21,030 nucleotides of DNA from Entrophospora sp. SA101 (GCA_958430865.1 CAUDNR010001022.1:1-21030), one strand, 5' to 3'; shown: positions 1-10,344, counted from the first letter of the stretch. Made by a program: numbers and translations. The notes: generated by a model not told the origin, from the sequence alone.

Positions 1-480
1 TTAATATGTGGTTATTATGTATGTTTCTGCGTAATTAACAAAAACGTGCATTCCGATTCTTTTGTCTAGGTACTGTATGTATGAATATACTTATTTTACA
101 ATTAAAACATTCTTATTTTTTACAGTAATAGGAATGTAGATATTCTAATTATACACTTAAATATACCTCTGAATTTTAATAATTCTTAAAACATACTTAT
201 TTTCTTGATTTTGTAATTTACTTATATATCCTTAAAACATACTTGAATTTGAAATACAAATAATAAATTATTCTTTTTGCATCCAAAGAATTGACCAGAT
301 AAATGAATGTATGTGACTTAATAACCAATGATTTATTCGGTTAATTACACAACAATCAAACAAAGTGATGAAAACCAGGGTGTAAAATCCTATTATAAAA
401 TTCCGGGCATTCTGATAAAATTTTAGAATGTCCAATAAATTTTTACAAATTCTTCATTTGAATTATTCTTTTTACTTTAA
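1..480. other. AT-rich non-coding DNA
   Basis: No supportable gene. The stretch is very AT-rich, with stops in all frames. A short motif close to TTAAAACATACTT recurs three times (about 102-116, 186-199 and 231-245), each followed by T-rich DNA. This is a weak, degenerate dispersed repeat rather than a clean tandem array. Confidence 0.6.
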
Positions 481-487
481 TTTGAAT

Positions 488-626
488 TGTTCGTTTTATT
501 CGTCCACTCGTTCTATTGGTTCTATTCGTCTATTCGTTCTATTCGTTCTATTAGTTCTATTAGTTCTATATATTAGTTCTAATAGTTCTATTCGTTTATT
601 CGTTTTTATTCGTTTTTATTCGTTTA
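488..626. repeat. Imperfect ~10-bp tandem repeat (TATTCGTTCT-like)
   Basis: About a dozen imperfect copies of a 9-11 bp unit, mostly TATTCGTTCT or TATTAGTTCT, drifting at the right end to TATTCGTTTT. The plus-strand ORF through it (428-637) is only the translation of the repeat (Ser/Arg/Val/Leu/Phe-rich). I read it as a minisatellite and not a gene. Confidence 0.8.
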
Positions 627-639
627 TAAAATATTAATT

Positions 640-1190
640 CACAGCTTGATTTATCAAATTCTATATTAATATTAATATTATTGTTAAGTATTTGTAAATT
701 ATAAATAAGGCTTATTTCCTTTAACAAGATAATATAAATTACAATTACTGCTAATATAGTTACTAGTACCATGTCTTAAGAAAATGCCAATTATTATTAT
801 AATCACTATATAAAAGGACTACAAAGGAAATTATTTTATTATTATTTAATGTTATTAAATATTAATTAGAAAGATATTCAATAGATAATAATAATACATA
901 ATATTAATCTATTAATTAATGAATAGCAGGTAAAGAAAATTTTATCGAGTTTGTATATAATATTAAAATCATCTATCAGGTTAATATGCTATATATTAAA
1001 TCACAAGAAATGACATTCTTGTATTGCTTAATCCTAAAATTTGGAAGTTATATGGCTAGTTAATAAAATTCCCGCCATGTTTTTTATTTTTTATTCCGTA
1101 CAGAAATTCAGCAAACAGAATTTCTTTCATAACACCAAAAACAAAATATGTGCGGAATTTTCCTTTAATTTGACGATAAATATTTTTGCA
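640..1190. other. AT-rich non-coding DNA upstream of the gene relic
   Basis: No coding frame or structural RNA is recognised. Composition changes sharply to higher GC at about 1190. The last bases, tatttttgcag, look like a splice acceptor ending at 1191, so the missing 5' exon of the relic at 1192 would be expected in or beyond this stretch, but I cannot find one. Confidence 0.5.
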
Positions 1191-1191
1191 G

Positions 1192-2001
1192 GTGACTGGC
1201 TGTGTTAAAGGCGGCGGATCTCGATCTGAAAACGATTTGCGAGGAGTCTGACATCCATGATCTCCCAGTCATCCCGTTGCTTGTTTTGTTTTGCGCTCCC
1301 TGTATTAGTATTGCGGAAGCCACGGCCATCGATGATGAGAATAGCTTTTTTGTCCTGGCAAGAAAAACGTACAATCCGTTCACCGACTCGAACGAAATCG
1401 TCAAGATCCCTCGCGTCTACAACACATCGAACCCGAGATTTTCCGCAATTGCGGTGGCATCAAAAAAGTCGCCTATTTTTACCACCGCAGGGGAGTTGTT
1501 CACGGACGAAAACCTCACTCAGATCATTTGAACAGAAATTTCCAAACATGGAGCCCAACTGCGAGATTTGTTAAAGGTTTTAAAGGGAGCTAAAGATATG
1601 GCAGATTTTATCATAGAAAAAATAAAAATCTTAGAAATGTTTGGTATTGTTACGTCTGGTATATTTATCTTGCCATTCACTTGTTTAATTCTAATCACCT
1701 CCTAAATATTAGTATTACCCACTCTGTAGGTTATGAAGCAAAAATTTTGTCTATTGTTAATATTCCTTCAGGAATTTATCTGGCAATAGTAATTAGCTGA
1801 AACGAAACTATCTGAAACTTTGGAAACTATATTAAATGGATGGTGAGTAATTGTTAAGGAACTTATTGGTCTTCTTTTGACTCTCATTAATTGTGTTTTG
1901 CTTCTCCAGAGAGCCATGGACAAAATTTCCAATTCTCTATGAAGCCCGATGAATTAGGAAATGAAATGACTCCTAACAATGGAGATACCGATTACAGTTA
2001 A
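1192..2001 (+). pseudogene. Decayed three-exon gene, product not recognised
   Basis: One reading frame can be followed through three exons. Exon 1 is 1192-1658, preceded by an acceptor-like tttttgcag. Exon 2 is 1797-1842 and exon 3 is 1914-2001. Intron 1 (1659-1796, GTATAT...TTAG) and intron 2 (1843-1913, GTGAGT...GAG) keep phase exactly, and the frame ends at TAA 1999-2001. Two TGA codons interrupt it: 1193-1195, just after the acceptor, and 1529-1531, inside exon 1. Both could be CGA (Arg) changed to TGA. Readable pieces are FFVLARKTYNPFTDSNEI, then QLRDLLKVLKGAKDMADF after the second stop, and CHGQNFQFSMKPDELGN near the end. The exon DNA is clearly GC-richer than its surroundings. No start codon or 5' exon is visible. 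I do not recognise the family. Alternatives are a single assembly error at 1529, or an alternative donor at 1644. The splice-consistent frame makes a real gene origin likely; its present function is doubtful. Confidence 0.6.
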
Positions 2002-2388
2002 GGTTAAAGAGGTTAGTTCTTAAAATATCAAATGATCGAATGCTTTGATTTAATTTTTGGGATTGACAGGATGTGTGAACAACTTTTCTGATACTTACAG
2101 GCAAAGAAAGAAATTAAATAAATACATATTTTTTAAACTTTTGATCATTCAGAAAACATGGAAAATATTATTGTGATGTATAACTTTAATTAATACTTAG
2201 TTTGGAAAACATTAATATTAACGGATTCTTAACGGGACAAATTAAAAATGTTCTTAACGGTTCATAATGGTAATTCGTTAACAACCCAGGCCGTAACACT
2301 AGTTGCAGTGTGCCTCACATGTAAAATATATAATTTTAAATTAATTTTCTATTAAAATTATATCATAACCATATGATATATATGTATT
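2002..2388. other. Intergenic DNA between two converging gene ends
   Basis: This lies between the 3' end of the relic on the plus strand and the 3' end of the IDE gene on the minus strand. No gene is seen. Around 2218-2300 the motif TTAACGG recurs (TTAACGGATTC, TTAACGGGAC, TTAACGGTTC) and is followed by CCCAGGCCGTAACAC. That resembles the sub-terminal repeats of a hAT-like transposon end, but I see no partner end and do not claim an element. Confidence 0.4.
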
Positions 2389-5300
2389 TTATTTTGTTGC
2401 TTCAATGAAATTATTTAAATCAACATTAGGAATTGGTGTTGGTCCTAAATTCATACTAGATTTCCATAAAGCAATATCTTCAATCAATTCACTATCAACA
2501 TGAATTTCTTGTTTTCCAATACCATTCTCTTTAATTTTATTATTGTAATCACCATCATCATCATTCAAATCTTTAATAATATTACTGCTGCTTTCATAAT
2601 CACCATTCAAATATGATTTGCTAATCTTTTTCATCAAGATTTCTATTTCTTCTTCATTTGCCTTGGTCTTATCAACTAAAAATGTTTTCAAAATCTTTTC
2701 TAATGCTTGTGCATCAATTTTTCCTGGTTTAGCAGAATTTAAAGCCTCTTCTAATTCTTTTAAATCAAATTTAGTGATTCCTTGCTCATTCAAACATGAA
2801 TGAAGATATTTTATGTCAATTGGTTTGGTTGTTTGGACTTTTTTCTGTGATTTTAAATGTACTGAAAGTTTTTTATGATTTGGTGATGTTGTATAAAAAT
2901 GATCTTTGAAAAAATCAAGTATTTCTGATTTTGTAATTTTGTATAGTTCTTCAACATCAATTTCAGCTATATTAATAATAATATATGATAAAGTTATTTG
3001 ATTTATTAGAAAATTTTTTAACAAAAATAATTTTAATTTTTACTTTTATTAAATTCATAAAATCCATTAGTAATATGATTCCAATATTTATAAGCTTCTT
3101 GATATAAATTTTTGGGCTTTTCTGTTTTTATGGTAATGATTGATTGAATTTGTTTCTGATATACTTCATCTGACATTTCTTCGATTATTTTCTAAACAAA
3201 ATGGTTGATTGATTAATCAATTAATATATACATAAATACATCCATAAATATTAACTAATTAAAAAGTATACTTGTAATTTTTTAAAAAATTCTTCAATTC
3301 GATGTTCAAGATAATTTGGATCCCTTTCACTTTGGACCATAAATATTAAACCCCTGATTCCAGTAGTTGCAACTGCCCAATTAAACACCAAATATCCTAA
3401 TATATAAATCAAAATTAGTTAACAAACAAACAAACAAACATATGTATATATTTAATAATAAATGGCGCTCACCCAATTGTTCTTTAGTTCTGATTTGATC
3501 AAAAAAAGGTTGATTAACAATTTGTGCCAATATACTTAATTTGTTTCTTGATTTAACATCTTTATTATGACAAATTTCAATATAATATTCTATTGCTGAA
3601 TTGACATCATTAGCATCATAAACATCACGTTGATAAACATATCTTTTTCCCACTGGTAATAAAATTGGTCTTTCACCAATTCTTTGTGAAGGAGAAAGTG
3701 GCTTAGGTTTTAAGATGTCTTCAAAAATTTTTATATATTTTAGTGAATCTTCTTTATCAACATTTCCATGAACTAAACATTCAATATGTAAATCATTTAA
3801 TAAATTTGGATAAAAATTTTGTATATCCTGACTAACAATATTCTCCAATGCAGATAATTTTTCTTCATTGGTCCAAAATTTTTGATAAAGTAAATTATAG
3901 ACACAATTCATTGCAGTTTGGTAAGGTGTATCATATAAGGTATTACGATATCCCCGTAATAGTTTTTCTTTGTATAGATCAAACCTTTTTGAATCAACCT
4001 CAAAATTCTTCATTTTCAAAAGTATTTTTTCTAAAAGAACCATTGCTTTATCATTGTATCCAGAAATGTAAATGTAAAAATTTTCATCATGTGCTAAATT
4101 ATAATAAAGTCCTGCAATTTTTGCACTATAAGAGTATTCATTTAATGCATCTTCTATCAATGCCAAATATAAACGGGTCTTGACAGCATTGGATGGTGTA
4201 GTATACACTAGTGGACTAATAAACGATTAATATATTTGATATCATTATTTTACATCATATGAATTAAAAAGTTTTACCTTTGAATTTTGAACCAAATGTA
4301 AACTTTAGGTACCCAAAATGTATCATCTTTTTTATACCAAATACGAACCAAGTCAGTGTTTTTAATCAAATTTGGATGTTTGAGGGGCTAATCAAATTAT
4401 TATATTATTTAAATTTGAATAAGTTGAAAAATGGAAATATTTCTAAAAAGATATTTTCTCGTTAAATAAACATACAGTAATGATTCCTTGTTTTTTAATC
4501 TCAAGGTTTGTTGGAATAAACTCATTTGGTAATGGAAGTTTTAATTGAGAATCAATAGTTGTTGATTTTAATTCCTAATAATAATAAAAAAAAAATATAT
4601 ATATATCAAATAAATATTTTCAATATACTCAACAAATTATATTTAATGAATCTTTACCTGAAGAAAGTTTTCGCTCATAGGTTCAACTTTATACTCTGTA
4701 CCATACCATTTTTCTTTTTGATCCAAATTAGTAAAAGTTTGACTGACTAAAGTAAGGATAAAATTATCAGGTCTTAACCAATCTAAACTTTCTTGGATTA
4801 ACTTAGGGTTGTATTCCCTAAAAATATATGATTTATTTAAGACCCATTCACGAGGATATGAACTTTGTAAAGCATTTGAAAGTTCAGAAGTGTAATCTTC
4901 AGGCTGAGATTTTTCTTTGAATTTAAATGATACAGCAGAAAGAATCTCAGCCTTTACAAAATCAATATTTAATAAATATAGCAATAATATATATATGAAT
5001 TAACCCTACAAAATTTTTTTAAAATCATACCTCATGGTATATCCATTCTTGAATTCCTTCATTTTTCAACATTTTAATGTATTGAAAAATGATTTTAACA
5101 ATTTCTTCATAATTAGCTATCAATGTTATATATATGATTGTAAATAAATATAACAATTATAACTATTAATTTAGAATTGTTCATAAATAAAATTACCTAG
5201 ACCAGATTCAGTTAAATCAACATCAATATAGAAGAATCCAAATCCTGCACCCGCATCTCCTGGCCCTGCATCTAAAGAATTTGCTAAACCTTTTCAATAA

Positions 5301-7269
5301 AAAGTAAGTAAAAAAGTAAACAAGTAAATAAACAAATAAACAAATAAATAATGACTTTTCTTTTTTTGGGGGGGAACAACAAACCTTTCTTTTTCAACAG
5401 TGAAAATATAGAGCCAGCACCTTCATGACCCAATAAATGTGATAGATACCTTCCAGGCTTTATAATGATGTTTTTACAGAAAAAAAATTTTAAAGAATTT
5501 ATAGATATGAAAAAAGTTAAATACTAATATATATAATTACCTTAGCACGGAATAAAGGATCTTGGACTGGAAAAGGAAACCTTATTTTCAATATTATTAA
5601 ATCCTTGACTGGTTTGACAAATACTTTTTTCTAAAATAGAAAAGGAAATTTTTAAAATTTTAATATAAACATTATGTTTGATATTTGAAAATACATGATT
5701 TGATTTTACCATCAACTCATTTTTAGTATAAGGGGTTTCTTTGAAAATTGGTGCTGGTATTGATTTATTATTAATATCAGAAAATTTATCTACTACCCAT
5801 TGAGTTAATTGATCCAAAGGCTCTAAGTATTCATCATAAAATTACATATAAAATAGATTATCATTAATAATAAGTATATAGATTCATAAAAGTACAAATA
5901 ACTAATGATATAATAAATATATTATTAATGATACCTTGACCTAACACAACCAATTTCATAATATTTGCCGAGTAATAATTGTTGTGAAACTTTAATAACT
6001 CATCTCTAATATCCAACCCTTCTTTAAGTGGATTATCTTTTAAGGTAACTAAATTTCCAGTACCAAATTTTTTATAAGGATGTTTTGGGCTTGATAAAAT
6101 TCTTCCAAGTTCATATAACCTAATTGTATCAGACTGAAGATTTTTTTTAAATTCTATATATATTTAAAAAACGATGGGATTATTTCAATCTACTATACAA
6201 ACTAAATAATATATAATGTATATATATATTATTGATCATTACCAGAGTCCACTGCATGAAGTTCCCTGTCAGTACAACTAGGATCAAATAATGGTGATAT
6301 AAAAAATTGTGCAAATCTATAAAAAATTAATAATTAATTGATTAATTAATTAAAATTACAATGACTATTTTTTTAATTTTAAAGTATGTATTAAGTATTA
6401 GTTACCTATCCAAAGCACCTTCCAAGTTTTCATGAGCTACTTCAAAATAATAGTTTGTATGATCTTCACTAGTATATGCATTTGAATATCCACCATGATT
6501 TGATAAGTACTAATAAGAATCATAAATTATTATTATTGTGCAAACAAGTCCAAGTATAAATATCAACGTAATCGTGTATTTTCCTGCAAAAATCATCCAC
6601 AACTGCAAGCGTATTTTAAATTTTATTGGTGGGTTAGGCGTATTTAGAAATTACATTGGCAATCGCAGATGATTTTTGCATTTTAACACAATAATAAATT
6701 TCAATTACTTCAGAGTATTCATTTTCTTTTGGATACTACAAAATATAATTTTAATAAGGTATAGTATTGAAAATTTGATTTCTATATCAATTTATCAATT
6801 TATCATTTATGATTTCTTTACCTTTTTTGTACCCTACAGATATTATTAAATTGATTGATGGGTTCTTAATTAGTTAAATATCATGATTTAAAAATATGTA
6901 TATAAATATTACCATGAATAAAAGATGTTCGCAGAAATGAGCAAGACCTTCTAAATTGTCCTAAACAACAACAATAATATGTTTTCACAAAGATATCAAA
7001 AAAAAATAAAAAATAAATGTATGTATATAATAGAAAAATCATACTGGATCAGATAACTGTCCAACATGGACATCTAAAGCAGCACTAGACTTGTCAGTTT
7101 CAGGATCATGAATAAGCAATGCTTCTAACTCATTATTTAGATGAATCAAGCGATAGGAACGATCATCATTTTCTGGTTTTTCGATTATCTTTGAAAATAC
7201 AGCATATGAATTATCAGGAGAAATCTCAAAACCAGAGGGAAGCTTATCAAATTTTGATGATGGTGCCAT
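2389..7269 (-). CDS. IDE: Insulin-degrading enzyme (M16 zinc metallopeptidase), 19 exons
   Basis: An insulysin-type peptidase that closes as a clamshell around small peptides and cuts them. Yeast Ste23 is a family member acting on a-factor precursor. Exons: 7269-7045, 6960-6913, 6833-6822, 6735-6709, 6509-6406, 6316-6243, 6153-5935, 5822-5710, 5630-5541, 5457-5385, 5289-5197, 5116-5031, 4951-4658, 4574-4476, 4387-4278, 4215-3473, 3396-3272, 3191-3044, 2966-2389. All junctions are GT-AG, phases agree, and the total is 3261 nt (1086 aa plus TAA). The zinc site is H83-F-C-E86-H87, with the third ligand E164 in AVDSE, the same 81-residue spacing as in human IDE. RTKEQLGY (R798, Y805) in the C-terminal half matches the human substrate-binding Arg/Tyr pair. 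All catalytic residues are present. The start is the first ATG (MAPSSKF); the open frame upstream to 7332 begins with TTG. There is no peroxisomal C-terminal tripeptide (ends EATK). Length exceeds human IDE (1019 aa) because of an insertion near residues 935-1050. Cytosolic location is inferred. Confidence 0.96.
6530..6697. mobile_element. Small hairpin repeat (MITE-like) inside IDE intron 4
   Basis: IDE intron 4 (6708-6510, 199 nt) contains two nested inverted repeats. The outer arms are TTATTATTGTG (6530-6540) and its complement (6687-6697). The inner arms are TGCAAAAATCATC (6585-6597) and its complement (6668-6680), 13 bp and perfect. Between the inner arms, GCGTATTT recurs in direct orientation. 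The other 17 introns of the gene are 62-112 nt, so about 100 extra bases match the inner 96-bp unit (6585-6680). No clean target duplication is visible, so the true ends are uncertain. Confidence 0.55.
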
Positions 7270-7808
7270 AGTTGTATGTTTCGAGCAAATAATTTGTAAT
7301 TGCAAATGTTTGAGAGATAAGTTTTTCGACAAGATGAATAACTAATAATTTTATCAATAATAATTAAAAATATTTGAAATAATAATGATTTATTAGTGTA
7401 TTTAAATAAGATAGATAGACACATCTTTCTTTTTACGTAAGGAACGGGTCTGATTGTTTTGGGAGTTTTTAATTGAATATCCATAATAATAATAAATGAC
7501 CTCACAAAAAAGGACATTTAGGAAACAAAAGCATCAGATTCAATGTCCACTTTATTAAAGTATAATTTTTGGATATTATGAGATAAAAAAAACAAGGTGT
7601 GTACCTACAAAAATAATTTTTTCAAGTCCGTTATCTTTATCCTTTAGCAATATTGAGCGAAGGTCTCACCTTTCATGGTAAAGACTGCTAATCAGAACTT
7701 TCTAAGGAATAAGTAAATTATTTACTTGTTATTTCATATCACTTTATCGTGTACTTAACAAACAACATCATATATATAATCATGGGAAGATGTACACTTA
7801 ATTATGGA
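7270..7808. other. 5' flank of the IDE gene, no gene
   Basis: This is the upstream side of the minus-strand IDE gene. The minus-strand open frame 7185-7517 only partly overlaps IDE exon 1, in another frame, and has no protein-like features. I see no TATA-like or other motif that I would defend as the promoter. Confidence 0.5.
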
Positions 7809-7951
7809 CTGTGCCAACAAAACATGGGTCTGGCTAAGCTCACAGACTCGAGATTTAGTTAAGACCTTTATATGCTAAATATTTAATATTAACATTAAGT
7901 GATTTTCTCTAAAATAAAAAACTTGACGAGATCCATGTTTTGTTGACACAG
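7809..7951. repeat. Inverted repeat with 23-bp arms
   Basis: The left arm 7809-7831 (core AACAAAACATGG) and right arm 7929-7951 (core CCATGTTTTGTT) are reverse complements over 23 bp with two mismatches, separated by 97 bp. Similarity fades inward beyond the arms. The size and shape fit a small non-autonomous DNA transposon, but no target duplication flanks it. It could also give a long hairpin if transcribed. Confidence 0.55.
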
Positions 7952-8201
7952 ACAGTTCCCGCGTAAAAACTAATTTGCAATTCGTTATTGAAATAAAAAT
8001 ATAAAATAATGATAATAAATAATAAATAAACCTTGCATTCTCGTTTGTAATTTTTAAATTTATTACTTGAAAATCAATAAATTTTTTCTTGTACATAAAT
8101 AGCAATGCCCGTAATATTTATTATTATAGCCATTACCATATTAGTATTAATATTAACATTTCCGTTAAATCATTATCATAATCATTATTATAATAGACAG
8201 G
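7952..8201. other. Simple-sequence-rich AT DNA
   Basis: Runs of ATT/AAT and CAT/ATT triplets, no gene. TCCGTTAAA occurs at 8161 and again at 8219, just inside the transposon-like end described next. Confidence 0.5.
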
Positions 8202-8247
8202 TTTGATTTAAATCAAAGTCCGTTAAAATCGGGATGCACTGTGTATG
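8202..8247. mobile_element. Possible solitary Tc1/mariner-type transposon end
   Basis: Read on the minus strand, this starts TACACAGTGCATCCC and continues AACGGACTTTGATTTAAATC. A TA followed by CAGT and a ~30-bp conserved-looking arm is typical of Tc1/mariner inverted termini. The inner part is a perfect 16-bp palindrome (8202-8217, TTTGATTTAAATCAAA). No second end and no transposase are seen, so this would be a solo or truncated end. Confidence 0.3.
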
Positions 8248-9131
8248 GTAATAATAATAGCAATAGATAATAAACACATTAATATTTTTCGACACTTCCC
8301 GAAGATGGTAAAAATCACCTTTGTCTCAAGTTCTATATTGCAAGCAAGTCTAGTGATAAAGATTACACGACATCAAGTAATAGTTGTCGTATTGTTACAA
8401 AAAAAATTTATAACAGCCAAAAATTCACACCGGTTTGGTGCTTGGCCTTCTTGATGTTATAGAATTCAAATTAATGAATCTTTTTATGATCGTACCAGGG
8501 CCGAAAAAATCAATTGTTCCGGTTCATTTGGTAAAACCCGATTGAAATTATAGCATTAAAAAATATTTTTCTTATCGTTTATAATAAATTTGTGAAGAAA
8601 ATATCACAAGTGGTTTCTAAGTTAAAAATGTTTTTCGTGAAAAAATTACATATTAATTAATATAGATATAAAATAAAATCGTTCAATCGATTAAAACTAT
8701 TTCTCTACTATTTTAGCATTTAATAATGCATTTACTTCATGATTTTCTTATAGTCAATGCACAACAGCTACAACATCAAAATCACCAACTAAATAACAAT
8801 AATGATATTTACAAATAATTGATTAATATTAACTACTTTAATTTTTGTAATTTCCGCCCGATTCATAGGCCCAACAATACAGCCTGCAAAACAGTAAAGT
8901 CATGTTTGTCTCAGATCATAGACATTTATTAGTAAGTTATTTGTGACAGCTGATATATGTTTTGTGGTAATCCATTAGTGAGACAAGTGAAGCGTTCACT
9001 ATCAAAACGTATATAATGAATGGTAAGCATTTTTTCACTAATAGGAAAATATTACAAAACTAACACACGGCAGAAACAAGAACAAAAACCGTTTAAAATT
9101 AATTAATTTAATATAATACACGATTTTGTGA
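8248..9131. other. Non-coding DNA with scattered degenerate repeats
   Basis: No gene I can support. The plus-strand ORF 8245-8454 has no protein-like character. A 30-codon Gln/Asn-rich frame starts at an ATG near 8727 (MHLLHDFLIVNAQQLQHQNH...) and stops at about 8820; it is too short to call. TTGTCTCA near 8910 and TGAGACAA near 8979 form a short inverted pair. The stretch near 8500-8540 (CCGGTTCATTTGGTAAAACC) looks like repeat-derived DNA. Confidence 0.4.
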
Positions 9132-9425
9132 TTTGTTTGCATAATCTCTTGTCAGCAAAACAATCAAGTAGCTCAAACCTCCATTCTCTTGGTAAAGAAT
9201 TTACTTACATTTGATGTGTTTGCTGACAATTCAACACTCTGCCGTATGGTGTCTGATTTAGTGTGTACACACTTTGATATATTTGTGGTGACAATACTTG
9301 GCTTTCTTGATAAGCCGTTCTCTTTCGTTATTGTTATTATTTTACAAAGACTTTTTTTTGAACAATATGAAAATTCAAAAGGGCAAGAATTGAATTATGG
9401 AATAAAAAAAGCGAATCATCAATGA
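9132..9425 (+). other. Unassigned open frame, possibly a gene remnant
   Basis: The frame is open from just after TGA 9129-9131 to TGA 9423-9425 (97 codons), in DNA somewhat richer in GC than the flanks. The first ATG is internal (9246), giving 59 residues. The middle is hydrophobic (FDIFVVTILGFLDKPF, then FVIVIILQRLFF), as in a membrane segment, and the end is polar. I do not recognise it, see no clear splice sites, and find no homologue by eye. It may be a real exon, a decayed one, or chance. Confidence 0.25.
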
Positions 9426-9622
9426 AATATTTCAGCAAGCTCCAAATCCAAGCAAATTAACTGCTACTCACAAATGATTTTCAAAGGATGACCCTTCTCT
9501 TGAGACTTTTGTTTGATTGGAGTATAGAGAGAGTCAATTTTATTTTGATTCATACCTTTATAATATATTTTTACTGTAAGTTGGCTTTGGACAAGTAATA
9601 TCTTTGTATTCACCTTTCACAA

Positions 9623-9961
9623 ATGGACAAATATTATTATAAAGGTATTCTTGCCTTTTATAGTCCAAAGGAGGTGGTATTAACAAAAATAGATAAAGCT
9701 TTAATTTCTTCAAAAATATCTGCTTTCTTGGTTTTCAATAAATTGAATTCAGTAAAAGGTCCATTAACCAAAATTAGATGATTCTTGACTCTAAACCATT
9801 TGATTTGTAAAAGAACTTATGCAATTGATACAGTTGTTTATGTTCTTAATAGACTCTTTAGAATGCATCAAGATGTTCTTGAACGGAGATGGCATGTATT
9901 TGACATAATATTAATATTGATTACACAAAGCAAAATACCAATTGTTTGCCATCTTGAATAA
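9623..9961 (+). pseudogene. Decayed single-exon ORF with one in-frame TGA
   Basis: From ATG 9623 (MDKYYYKGILAFYSPKEVV...) one frame runs to TAA 9959-9961, 112 sense codons broken once by TGA at 9779-9781 (KIR-stop-FLTLN). After the stop it continues with ICKRTYAIDTVVYVLNRL and later VLERRWHVFDIILILI. Both halves are over 50 codons without another stop, which is uncommon in DNA this AT-rich. The family is not recognised. TGA from CGA by one C-to-T change is the simplest origin. There is no splice site near 9779 that would remove the stop. Confidence 0.35.
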
Positions 9962-10087
9962 TGAATGATGATGGTGATTACTCTACTTATAACAGTAACT
10001 GATAATTGTAAACTTTAAGTTATAAATTTAATATTAATATTATCAAAATTAATACATATTTTAAAAAAACTAACAAACACTCTCTGT
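9962..10087. other. Short AT-rich spacer
   Basis: Spacer between the decayed ORF (plus strand) and the 3' end of the possible minus-strand small gene. No feature seen. Confidence 0.5.
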
Positions 10088-10344
10088 TTATACTTGACTT
10101 TCATTCCATCCTGATCTATTTCCAATAGATTTTCTATCATCTTTTGGTGACTTATTTTTGTATTGAATTAATGTTTCTGCTATCTGTAACTTGTTCATAT
10201 CAAACATGAAGTACTGTTATAATAAATAACTAGAGTGAAAACAAATTGCGGCAATAACCACCACCATTTAATGATAAACACTTACTCTCTAACTGCTTCA
10301 TGTTGGTTTGTTTCCTTTTTTCTCTTGTTATTTCCTGATGACAT
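10088..10344 (-). CDS. Possible two-exon small protein, phase problem
   Basis: Exon 1 would be 10344-10286, starting ATG TCA TCA and reading MSSGNNKRKKETNQHEAVR (basic, polar). It ends at a consensus donor GTAAGT (10285). Exon 2 would be 10213-10088 after the acceptor TTATTATAACAG, reading YFMFDMNKLQIAETLIQYK, then KSPKDDRKSIGNRSGW, ending TAA 10090-10088. Both exons look strongly protein-like, and the upstream DNA is T-rich with a clean first ATG. The phases do not match: GTAAGT leaves phase 2, while exon 2 needs phase 0. A weaker donor GTTAGA after the Ala codon would fix it, or one base has been lost. The family is not recognised. It could be a live gene using the weaker donor, or another relic. 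Confidence 0.35.

Noticed and set aside
428..637. 69-aa plus-strand ORF
   Set aside because: It is the translation of a 10-bp tandem repeat and has no independent coding signal.
1165..1404. 79-aa minus-strand ORF
   Set aside because: Shadow of exon 1 of the plus-strand relic, whose frame is supported by phase-matched introns.
7270..7332. N-terminal extension of IDE as a mitochondrial leader
   Set aside because: The extension begins with TTG, not ATG; the first ATG of the frame is at 7269, and the IDE-like sequence follows directly.
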